Assembly: GCA_000149265.1 (NCBI GenBank)
Contig: CH003035.1
Location: 719,341 to 783,340 of the forward strand
Reading direction: 5' to 3'
Source: Ciona savignyi
Lineage: Eukaryota > Chordata > Ascidiacea > Phlebobranchia > Cionidae
Length of the DNA stretch: 64,000 nucleotides
In this document: positions 49,330 through 59,149 of the stretch, in pieces
Numbering within the stretch: position 1 is the first letter of the stretch
How the letters are laid out: the number at the start of each line of letters is the position of its first letter
The notes under the pieces: model-generated
What the model saw: the letters and a program-made list of their open reading frames with translations, nothing else
What the model was told of the DNA's origin: nothing
Databases searched by the model: none
Position numbers and translations under genes: made by a program

Positions 49330-51045
49330 TTACAACTTGGATGGTACTAAGCTGGCCTTGTTGTGTACACCATCAAGCCACTTCACCAATCCACAATTTA
49401 GCTCATAGGGTTTCTCTTGCATAGTCCAATGACTGCAATCTTCAATATGCAGCCGTGTTAGTAAAGGAACTCGCTTTTCCATGCCAAAGGAATACTCTGG
49501 TTTCAACACTGTATCGTGAGAAGCTGTGACCATCAGAGCAGGGATGGTGATCTTGCGTCCAGCGAAACGCTTCAGCCACTGCCAATTTTCCTCATAGTTG
49601 CGGTACCAATTCAGTGGTCCCCTGAATCCAGATTTCTTGAAATTTTTAACATAGTAATCGATGTCAAAGTTGGTCATAAATGAGCTGTGTGAAGGGTCAG
49701 CAGGGGCGCCGACAAACATTCCACCTCTTTTTCTAACATCGCTAGTTGAAGACAAACCGCCATTTTTTCCTTCCTGTACCCCTTGCATTATCAAGCTTAA
49801 GGAACGTTGAACATTTGATTCAAATTCTCTTTCAGCCACACCAGGTTCTTGAAAGTAAAGTTGGTAATCGAACACTCCTGGGTTTTTCTTCATGCTAACC
49901 ATGGGGCTCCGATTTGGATTAATAGGAAAAAAAGGAGTATTCACCCCACACACTGCCTTGAATCGGTGTGGAAAAACAAGGGCGAGCACCCAGGCTAATG
50001 AACCACCCCAATCATGGCCTATTACAGTTGCTTCTGGAATGCACAGAACATCCATAAGTTTCAAGACATCATCACACAAGTTTCTTTGGCTGTAATCATT
50101 AATGTCAGGTGGGCAGGTTGAGGCACCAAAACCTCTTTGGTCCAGTGCAATCACTCTATAGCCAGCTTGAACCAAAGCAAATATCTGATGTCGCCAACCA
50201 TACCATAAATCGGGAAATCCATGGAGTAAAATGACAACAGGCCCTTGTCCTGCTTCTACATAATGAATTCTGACATCAGGAGCAGTGGTGACAAAAGCGT
50301 GGGATACCTTTTCAGGTTGAGCAGGAGGGGGGAAGAGAATCTTATCTTTTGAAACTGTCAGGTTTAGTTGAACTGCATTTTCGAGTTCCCTTATAGCATT
50401 ATCAACTTCAGTAACTTTTATGCAATTTATTCCTAAACGACTTGCACTTTTCAAGTTGAGACCAATATCATCCAAGAATACAGTTTCTGATGGAAGCACA
50501 CCAAGCTTCTTGCAGGTAAGCTCATAAATTGCATTCTCTGGCTTTCGAAACCCTTCTTTAGATGATTCAACCACTTCATCAAAGTACAGCTTAAAGTACA
50601 TCATCGCCAATGACATTCCATATGAGTTTGGACTGTCATCCACCCAGTTATTGGTAAGAATACAAGTCAATATACCATTTTCCCGAAGTTTGTTTACTGC
50701 ATGAAGGAATTCAACTTTGATTGGAAATTTTCCCTCTGCAGGTTTGTTTTGCAAACCAATTGAATGAAATAGAACATTGGTTGAGAATTCTTTAGGCAAT
50801 AGTAGCTTTTCCTTTTTAGCCTTGAGTGCTGCTTCCTTATTGAAATGCTGGTAAAACTCAGTTAAAGTATACTCTCCCCTCTCAAGCTTACAGAATGAGT
50901 TATTTGGAACCCCATCCAGAAAGAGTTGCGGTAGGAAATCACGTGGTATTCCCAATTTTTTAGCATAAGCTGCAATGGCTTTTTGAGGTTGTGGTATTAA
51001 CACGCCACCCATATCAAACAACACAGCTTTAATTTTGTTAGACAT
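49330..51045 (-). CDS. EPHX2: Bifunctional (soluble) epoxide hydrolase 2, intronless
   Basis: One uninterrupted frame of 571 codons, close to the 555 of human EPHX2. Residues about 6-225 form a HAD-type phosphatase domain: nucleophile Asp11 in LFDMGGVLI, TNN at 131-133, Lys168 in FRKPE, and LDD at 191-193. Residues about 250-560 form an alpha/beta-hydrolase: HGFPD oxyanion loop 275-279, nucleophile Asp345 in GHDWGG, Asp511 and His539 completing the triad, and candidate lid tyrosines Tyr394/Tyr397 and Tyr481. The C-terminus SKL is a canonical peroxisomal targeting signal. The enzyme opens fatty-acid and xenobiotic epoxides to diols. In the phosphatase motif the second Asp (D-x-D) is Gly13, so that activity is doubtful. 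AATAAA on the minus strand (49319-49324) follows the stop by five bases. Confidence 0.96.
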   Translation of the reverse strand: MSNKIKAVLFDMGGVLIPQPQKAIAAYAKKLGIPRDFLPQLFLDGVPNNSFCKLERGEYTLTEFYQHFNKEAALKAKKEKLLLPKEFSTNVLFHSIGLQNKPAEGKFPIKVEFLHAVNKLRENGILTCILTNNWVDDSPNSYGMSLAMMYFKLYFDEVVESSKEGFRKPENAIYELTCKKLGVLPSETVFLDDIGLNLKSASRLGINCIKVTEVDNAIRELENAVQLNLTVSKDKILFPPPAQPEKVSHAFVTTAPDVRIHYVEAGQGPVVILLHGFPDLWYGWRHQIFALVQAGYRVIALDQRGFGASTCPPDINDYSQRNLCDDVLKLMDVLCIPEATVIGHDWGGSLAWVLALVFPHRFKAVCGVNTPFFPINPNRSPMVSMKKNPGVFDYQLYFQEPGVAEREFESNVQRSLSLIMQGVQEGKNGGLSSTSDVRKRGGMFVGAPADPSHSSFMTNFDIDYYVKNFKKSGFRGPLNWYRNYEENWQWLKRFAGRKITIPALMVTASHDTVLKPEYSFGMEKRVPLLTRLHIEDCSHWTMQEKPYELNCGLVKWLDGVHNKASLVPSKL

Positions 51046-52407
51046 ATTCGTATTTGTAGTACTTTAACCCTAAAAACCTACACAATTTCCAAAATCTAAG
51101 ATACGTGTAGGGAAATTCCCCTTCTCAGTGCACTGAACCAAAAAGAACACGTGAAAAATAAATAATAAATATAGATATAATTTGTACAAAATGATTGTAC
51201 AATAACAAAGTGTGGTCGAATGGTTAACGGTCTAAGTTACAAGTCAATTTGGGATTCGAAACTTAGCCCAATAAAACAACTGAACGGCTGAACGGTCGTG
51301 TTAATGAATGGTTAGTGCAATATGCAATTAGAAACGTACATGGTGACAATGACAAGCCTGCCCCGAATTTAAAATATTAGTTTTTATACAAAATGTTTAC
51401 TTGACATTAATGTTTACTTGACATTTTACTTAGCACTAATTTAAAAATCTGGACAACAATCTTGACAATCAAGTTAAATGTACTTGACATTAATGTAGGC
51501 CTCTGCTGAACACACTAAACATCGTATTAGGCGAAATTAAATCGGATCAGTGGCTGAACACTACCCACCGTGGACAGTCAAAATAAAACAGAGTGTAAAA
51601 CTCTGAATGGGAACGGCGGTTGTTATACCGCGCGGTTTCGTCAGAATTCACCCATTCGGTGACCCGTTCGTTTTTCACTAGCCATGTAATCTAACATACC
51701 AAGTGATTAATAATAAAAATTGTATTACAATTCGAAAAAAATGGAGAGCGGTTATGTAAATAGTTTTCTTCGCTTGGTTACCTAAGTTTCCCAATGCGTA
51801 AACAGGAGTCTTGCGGTAAATAGGTGTTACCGCTGGCTCGATTAGGAAAAGAATATCGTTAGTTCGAATTGGTAAAATATATAACGCATATTACCAGAGG
51901 GAAAACTTAAATAGAGAATAAGCTGGTATTGCATGTTGCTCGTTATAAAATAAAATTCCTGTGTAGTCTGTTGCTTTCTATTTTAATTGTGACGCCATAA
52001 ACCTGATTGGAAGCCTTTATAGCAATGACAAATTGTAGTAAAAATTATTACAGGCTTAGTCATCAAAGATGTATTTGTGTTAATAGTTTATTTTGTGGTA
52101 ATTGATACTCCGACTACTACACTCCTCGCTGATAAACTGTTACAACGCCAGTCATATAAAGTTTCTGATACGAAACCTTTTACCGTTGATGTAGGGATTG
52201 GGTGTAATCTGAGAAAGTTATTTCACATAGAAATTCGCTCTGTGGCTAAAGTGTTTAGTTCTCAACGGCTAATATCAGTTTTCATATAAGAGTTTTGTCT
52301 GGACTGTCGTAAAAACTACATAAAGATTTACAGATTATAATTACTTTACAAATTCAGGCACAGGCGGTAGGTATTTTTGTGTGTACAGCCATCAAAAGTT
52401 TAAGAAA
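51046..52407. other. Divergent intergenic region between EPHX2 and the CFAP119-like gene
   Basis: About 1.36 kb between start codons on opposite strands. It holds a tRNA-Ser-like fragment at 51209-51269 (TGGTCGAATGGTTAACGG..GGGATTCGAAAC). A 70-codon plus ORF at 52077 is unrecognised. No TATA box stands out; it may contain promoters of both genes. Confidence 0.4.
51209..51269 (+). mobile_element. tRNA-Ser-like fragment (family 2)
   Basis: A-box-like TGGTCGAATGG and B-box-like GGGATTCGAAAC are about 30 bases apart, but the arms do not fold into a full cloverleaf. I take it as a SINE head, not a tRNA gene. Confidence 0.55.
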
Positions 52408-55400
52408 ATGCCAATAAGTGCTGCAAGAAAACGGGTAAGTTGTGAAACTATTGTAAAATATTGCGTAGTTATACTTAACTCCCCCTCCCGGTTTTCATAT
52501 ATATTTTACTTGGCATAATATCAAATTTATGTATTCAAAATTATTTTTTCACACTTGTATTACTGTAACCTTTTTTTCTGCAGGGAAAGAAGAAAGAAGC
52601 AGACCCGGTAATTTTATCCTATGACAATGTGGTGTTTTTATTTAGTCTAAATTATGATCGTGTGTTGCTATTTCAAAAAAATGTTTGTCCGACGTGATAG
52701 TGCAGTGATAAGTCTTGCATTCGTACACCTCACATACTCATTTCGTTTGTAATTCATCAATATTCCAGTCCTGATAATAAGATTGTGCGTTGGTGTCCGA
52801 CTTTTCGATTTCGTCTAAATGCAAAGCAATTCGTCCGGTATCGTTTCAGTAGAACAAAATGGTTAATTTTTACAATACGGGGTAAATAAATTTACCGTGG
52901 GGTGGTATAGCAGCTTCTTTTTATTTTTATTTATTTGCCCCCGGTAAAAGATATATATTTGAACTTTATTTCAAGCGGTTTGGTCGACCCGCTCAAGCGT
53001 AACAATTGCCATGACGATAAAACTACCCACGCTTTATAAGATGTCACTGTTTGTTTTGTGTAAATAAAAAGAGATGTAGAACAAGTTTTCTGACTTTAAA
53101 GTCTGTATCTAAACAAAAAGCTATGAGCGGTAAAACTGCCCTAAGTGGTAGCGGTAAAAGGAGAGGGCAGCGCGACACTTCTGGTATCATCTCGGTAATT
53201 ATAAACTCTAAAAATTGTGTTATGACAAAATTGTGTTATGGAAAGTGTTAATGCATAAAAATATTTTTACACATAATGATTTCTTATTTTTATGTCATTT
53301 TCTAATGTTAACTGCATAGTTTGATATTTTCTGATAAGGTCTTGCAAGTCTAGCACACCCTTACATCCGGCACCTCTAAATACTACATGATCGCTTGGAT
53401 CGCTTACTTCGTAATTACAAAAGCTTTGGAAAAAACTTCTCTCACTAAAATAAATATTATGATATTAGTGTTAGGTTTGGGGTTAAAGTTAGTTCTGGGA
53501 TTAAGATTTGTGTTTGGGACAGGGTTAGAATTACGATCCAAGCGATACTGCAGTATTTGGAGGCACCCCCTTGCATCATGGAAATGGTTACATAAAATCA
53601 ATTTATTAGTCTGTTATGAACACTGGTAAGCAATAGTAAAATACAACCATGCAGCCACAACTTTAAGACTATAGTATACTCTATTGACTTTAATGCATTT
53701 GCACACAAAACATTACCCCTATGAAAAACACACCTTTCTTGAATAGTTATAGTAACATATTGTATTCATTACTCGCTACTATTATAACTGGTATATATTC
53801 TGCTTAGGATGAAGAGGCCATAGATAAGGAACCAAGCGGTTCTTTCGCATGGAAGATTCTTGTTCCCTCTCAGGTTCGGATTCTATCACAATGCCCAACT
53901 CCCGAGGACCTTGAGGAGTGAGTTGGATAAGCAACATAAAGATCTTTTTATTTAAACAAAAAGTTATCCTAAAATATCGATGACATTGTTTGTGAATTTG
54001 ACTTCCAGCTTGAAACTGTTTCGTCAAATTTAGTGGTATAACTCTGTCTATTGTTAAAACACATGTTTACTTTTAACATGTATTAGACTAATACATGTAC
54101 ATTATCCAAATAATTTTTTGATAGTTTTTTTACTAATTCCACTTTTTTCATATCCTATATTAGAACTATATTCCAACCATTCTACATTGCTGATCACTTT
54201 AATAGTCAATCAAATGTTGCTCAATCATAAATTACCTTTTCATTGCAGGAAAATGTCAGGTATATTGTCTCTTGCAAGCCATGCACTGGATTTAAAAGAA
54301 GCCTCTCAACTTGATGTGTTTGTTGTATCCTTCCACTGGGCAAAGGAGCAGGGATTTGATGAGCGTCAACTCAGTGGCTTTATAACACTGCTTCACAATG
54401 TACTCGAGAACATTAAAAGTAAATTTCTTACTACCTCCAGCGCCTAGTAATTGCACACCGAAATATTGTGAAATATGTTCGAGCATAGTTGCTATCTACT
54501 CTACGCCGTCAACTGTTACTTTACATATAACATGTCCAACACAGCTAATTCTATACTTAGTACTGTCCGGCCGGTTAGTCTAGCGGTGAAGTGCTTCGCC
54601 TTTTAATCGAAAAGTTGCAGGTGCGAAACTGGTCGCTAGCTAGTCGGTTGTGTCCTTGGGCAAGGCCCTTAACGGACATTGCCTAGACCCAGTGGATTAA
54701 TGGATTCTAATAAATTAAAGGAACATGTCTCCCATATACAACACACTGCAATAGCTCCGGTAACCCGACGATGGGCGCGAGGTGATCTGATGATTGCCCA
54801 TGTGTTAACCCCCTTAGTTTTCCCATTCACAGGGATAAAAATGAATATCCTATCCTAATCTATAGTACTACTTTTTAGCTTCTAGTAATATGCCGCAAAT
54901 CAGTTCATATTCTAACTATAAGTTATTAAACTAAAACTCAATACAGGTGATATGGGCAAAGCAGCCAACTTCCAGTATGTGAAGGAATGCTTCTCTGGTG
55001 TTGGTTCCGACAACCCAGATCTTGTCTCCATTCCACTCTACTTCTTTAAATTAGAGCACGCGAAGCTGATCATCAAGTATCTAATATCAACAATATTTCA
55101 ACACTACTCGCTTTTCCATTACCTCTATTATCAACAGCAAGATGAGTTGATTATTGGAACGGATGTAAGTTGACATGCATGATAGGTTATGTCGATTTCA
55201 GCGGATAGGATAAGATAGGATATTCATCTTTATTCCAGTGAATGAGAAAACCAACGGGGGTTAACACACGGTCAATCGTCAGATCACCTCGCGCCCATCG
55301 TCGGGTTACCGGAGCTATTGCAGTGTGTTGTATATGATAGACTTGTTCCTTCAATTTGGTAACACCCATTTATCCGCTTGGTTTAGGTTCTGTAAAGTGC

Positions 55401-57205
55401 CTTGCCCAAGGACATAACCGACTAGCTAGCCACCAGTTTCGCACCTCCAACCTTTCAATTGAAAGGCGACGCACTTAACCGTTAGACCAACGGGCCGGAC
55501 AGTGCTTCTTAATTCTAACCCAAGAACCCACACTCCAAAGAATGAATTATAATTGATGTAAAGACCAAACCTTGTTGACTATCCAACATTGGCATGAAAA
55601 GTGAGAGAGTGTGTTTCAGATAACTTTTTAATCGTCTAAATACTTCACACTCCTTTGTCAAGTTTTAAAACCTTGACTAAGCTGGGTGGGCTTGATGATT
55701 GAGGGGAAAGCCTGGATTACAATAGTTTTCTTGACATTTACCCATTTTCGAAATTTAACATACTTATTGGGAGAGTATGTTTATCCAAATTCCTGTCACT
55801 GGGATTTTTTTACACCATTGTTAGTATTGAATGTCTATCTTTGTGAATGGGAAAACACAATGGATATTTAACACAGGGGCATTGGGCAATCATTCGATTA
55901 CCTCTCGTCCACCGAGTTACCACAGCTTTTGCAATGTGTTGTGTTGAGATAAATCTTCAATTTAGTAGAACCAAGCAACCCACTAGTTTCAGGCAATTAC
56001 CGCTTAGTTTCTTGCCCAAGGACACAACTGACTAGCTAGCGAACAGTTTCTAATCTGCAACACTTTAGCCAAAAAGCTATACACTAACCTTCAATCGGTT
56101 GGACTTTATTTAAAAAGGGTGGTTGCGCATTTTTTTTTTAATATATATTGCTGAACTGTTGTTTTTTTTCAGATGAAACTAGAGAGCTGTCCAATCGGCT
56201 CCAGTCCATACCCAGTGCCCTTGCAAGAAGCTTTGCCGTTAGATGTCTATGAAGAACATTTCATTGAGAGTGAACCAGAGGTGTTATGTTTTTTTCTACA
56301 CTGTATGGCCTTTATTAAATCTATAGTTGGGATATGGTAAATGATAAGTATTACCACACAGACAAATGTCATATTATCTGGTTTTCACCCCTAGGTTATC
56401 AGAGTTATTCAAATCTGTGGTACGTATTTAGGATGATAAGATAGGATATTTATGTTTATCTCATTGAATGGGAAAACGCAAGGGGCGTTTAACACACGGA
56501 CAATCGCCCACCGTTTGTTTACCGGAGCTATTGCAGTGTGTTGTGTATGATTAAGTTCCTTCAATTACGTTCAAAACCCGTAATCTACTGGATTTAGGCA
56601 ATGACTGAGCAACTCAGCGCCCGTTTACTGTTCTGTCAAGGACAAATACGGCTACGGAAATATAACCTGGCTAACTGACCGGCGCACTGAGCCAAAAGGT
56701 GCCTCTAAATACTACAGGATCGTTTTAAGCGCTTGAATCACTTAGATTGCTATGGAAAGTAATTCTAACCCTGTCCCAAACACTGATCTCAACCTCAGAA
56801 CGAACTTTAACCCCAACCCTAACATTATTATTATGGCTTTTGTAATTATAAAGTATAGTAAGCGATCCAAGCGCTCCAAGTGATTCAAGCGATCCTAGCG
56901 ATCCTGTAGTATTTAGAGGTACAGTAGCCAAACGCCTGACAGTATATCACTCTCTCCAGAAGTCGCCGGTTGACACAACCGCAGATGACGACAACGCAAC
57001 GGAAAATTTCATCGACGGCATCGTCAGCGCGGTGGAGGCTTCAGGAAATGACGTCATCAAAACCGTTTCCACCGCCGAGTTGCGGGGGTTGATTGAACGC
57101 GTCACAAACGAGATGATTCTACCAGCGAGAGCTGAGATTAAAAACAAGATCAAAGAAAAGGAACAAGCGTATTTAAACAGAATTGGCAAAATACAAGCGA
57201 AATAA
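52408..57205 (+). CDS. CFAP119 (CCDC189)-like ciliary protein
   Basis: Eight exons join in phase: 52408-52434, 52584-52607 (24 bp), 53102-53194, 53808-53917, 54249-54418, 54947-55164, 56173-56280, 56960-57205 (TAA 57203-57205), giving 331 residues. A Lys/Arg-rich start leads into FAWKILVPSQVRILS and a helical core with LDVFVVSFHWAKEQGFDERQLS and SIPLYFFKLEHAKLIIKYL followed by FQHYSLFHYLYY. The pattern resembles the CFAP119/CCDC189 family of sperm and ciliary axoneme proteins. The last exon encodes an acidic linker and a charged helix, possibly coiled coil. Family assignment rests on remembered pattern, so it is moderate; the exon chain itself is firm from phase continuity. A strong acceptor (TTTTTGTGTGTACAG, ending 52388) lies 19 bp before the ATG. 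Introns carry four SINEs and two MITEs. Confidence 0.7.
53369..53567 (-). mobile_element. MITE (225-bp family), inverted copy 2
   Basis: Ends GGCACCTCTAAATACTAC and (inverted) GGTGCCTCCAAATACTGCAG. The interior is the complement of copy 1 (GTTAGGTTTGGGGTTAAAG, GGGACAGGGTTAGAATTA). It lies in the third intron of the CFAP119-like gene. Confidence 0.88.
54566..54858 (+). mobile_element. Family-1 SINE, full length with target duplication
   Basis: A complete copy: CCGGCCGGTTAGTCTAGCGG head (A-box TAGTCTAGCGG), B-box region AGGTGCGAAACTGG, full body and tail ATATCCTATCCTAAT. TAGTACT flanks it at 54558-54564 and 54863-54869, consistent with a 7-bp target-site duplication. Confidence 0.95.
55203..55501 (-). 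mobile_element. Family-1 SINE, full length
   Basis: Minus-strand copy with head CCGGCCCGTTGGTCTAACGG, B-box region, body and a pentamer tail (plus-strand GGATAGGATAAGATAGGATA). It begins 38 bp after exon 54947-55164. Confidence 0.95.
55820..56103 (-). mobile_element. Divergent family-1 SINE
   Basis: Ordered matches on the plus strand: TGTGAATGGGAAAAC, GATTACCTCTCGTCCACCG, CTTGCCCAAGGACACAACTG and ACTAGCTAGCGAACAGTTTC. Many substitutions and several small deletions. Confidence 0.8.
56430..56690 (-). mobile_element. Divergent family-1 SINE
   Basis: The plus strand shows GATAAGATAGGATATTTATG (tail), TGAATGGGAAAAC, ACCGGAGCTATTGCAGTGTG and GGCTAACTGACCGG (head). The head-proximal part is scrambled. 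Confidence 0.75.
56698..56922 (+). mobile_element. 225-bp MITE, copy 3
   Basis: Ends GGTGCCTCTAAATACTACAG and (inverted) TGTACCTCTAAATACTACAG, same length and orientation as copy 1, with the shared interior AACCCCAACCCTAACATTATTATTATGGC. It ends 37 bp before the last exon of the CFAP119-like gene. Confidence 0.93.
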
Positions 57206-59149
57206 TCAATTTTGACGACGTGTAGTTTTTATTTGACGTTGTGTCGCCGAGCAAATTGTTTTCCTTTCAGACTACATATCTTTCATTTGTGCAACCATCA
57301 ACCAGGCTTCGTCGGTACCATTCACGTTACTTCGACAAAACACATTATATTTTTTCGAACTTTTTTAAGGATTCTTTGACATCACGCCGTGTGAAAAATG
57401 GTGTTGGCCAGTTTATCCACGATTATCGTCCAATGACGCGTGCTGATCTTACAGTTGTATATCTTTTTTTAACATTACCCTAATTTTCCCTTCTGTACGG
57501 CAATTCCACGGGTTGGGACAATGTCAATTTAGGGTTTTCATGTTCGTTTTCTGTAGATAAAAAAACAAATCGATCGTTATAATGGATTATCGTCCTTATG
57601 CCCACTGTCGGGTTACTGAAGCGGTTGCAGTATGTCTTATATTATTGAGAATTTTCTACTACCTAAATCAGGCATGGGCAACATACGGGCCGGGTTACGC
57701 CCGTCAAGGGATTTTGACCGCTCCACAGACTGCAAATAATTATACCCTGTAATGAGGCCCTTGTATTGCATTAGTGAATAAATAAGTGGTTAAGATATTG
57801 AATACTAGTCATATAATAATCCGGCCCACCAAGAACTTTATTTTCCCACATTTGGCCCACTGACTAGAGAAGTTGCCCAACCCTGATTTATATCATTCCC
57901 TTAATCCACACAGTTATACGTTAGGGCGGTTAGGCTATACCAACAGAGTAAAACAATCCAATAAATAACATTACGTCTGGCGTGGTTTACCTAATGGCAC
58001 GCCCTTAATAGTATTACAAACGCGACTTTAAATAAATATTAAAGATTGTCATAGCATCGTAAGTTGCACCACGAGTAAAATCGATTTACATTCTTACAAG
58101 TTGCGCTTTGATTATGCTTGGGATTTTATTTTTCGATCGCATAACTTTCTAATTTATTCAAATATATCATAAACGTCTTTGTTATGTAATAAGGCGAATA
58201 AGCATTTAAATTTTGCATTATATCCTTAACTACCAGAGGAGCGAAAACTCCTACAGGTGACTTAATTAGCTAGTTAAGGACTTATCATATTTATTTGTTA
58301 CACGACAATGAAACCAAATCAGGTAAACGTAGAAATACGATAGGCTAGTAGGGATGGTATTGTCATACGACGAATATATATATATACATTTGCGTTAAAT
58401 TAATTACTTTCGTCTTTGTTCAACCCATTAATACTGGGTTCACACAAATTCAGTGACGTATCTCGCCTATATAAGTTGCAGGCGATGGTCACGCTATACG
58501 CGGCAGGAATTCGTTATATCCGAACTTGAATGTCCTAATACAATAGTTAAACTACCAATTTAACTATATTACAAACCAAGATTTTTAATACTAGTCCACC
58601 AACAATCGGACGTATTTGACAAACAACGGTTACAGAAATAATTTCCAAAATATCAATTCATCAGCGATTGGGTTTTTCCAAAACGGATTTCATCATGTCA
58701 GGTGAGTTTATATGGAGCTATTATTGTTACGCACAATCTTTCCATGATTAATATACCGTTACGTAGATTAGTTTACTAATGTGGCATATTGCCTACCCCA
58801 AATTTCTCTCAATCTAATTTATTTTCTCTCACTATTATATTTTAGTACTAACCCAAATATATAATGTGTATACTTTAAATGTATGGAAAGGCGAATGTAA
58901 TATTCCAATTCCACAAATGTTTTAATTCAACTGATTATTTTATAGTCAGCCGGTGTTTTTCCATCGTCAACAACCTTGTTGGGGAAGACAACAAGTGACT
59001 CAAACAACAAACCAATCGCAATATTTCGGATATTATACCGGTAGGTCGCATTTCTAATTGTTAAAAAAATTATACAAACGCAGAGCTTTTTAAACTGTAG
59101 TATATACACAGTTGAAAGTGAAAGCTACATAAGTTAGGATACTCTTTTT
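57206..59149. other. Intergenic region with a MITE and a possible gene start
   Basis: Besides the hAT-like MITE at 57669-57885 and a SINE scrap near 57575-57650, there is a possible small first exon at 58695-58701 (ATGTCAG before GTGAGT) with TATATAA about 220 bp upstream (about 58469). No following exon joins convincingly. Confidence 0.35.
57669..57885. mobile_element. hAT-like MITE
   Basis: Left end CAGGCATGGGCAACATACGGGCCGGG; right end (inverted) CAGGGTTGGGCAACTTCTC with GGGCCAAATG inside. Flanking 8-mers ACCTAAAT and ATTTATAT do not match well, so the target duplication is decayed or absent. Confidence 0.7.
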
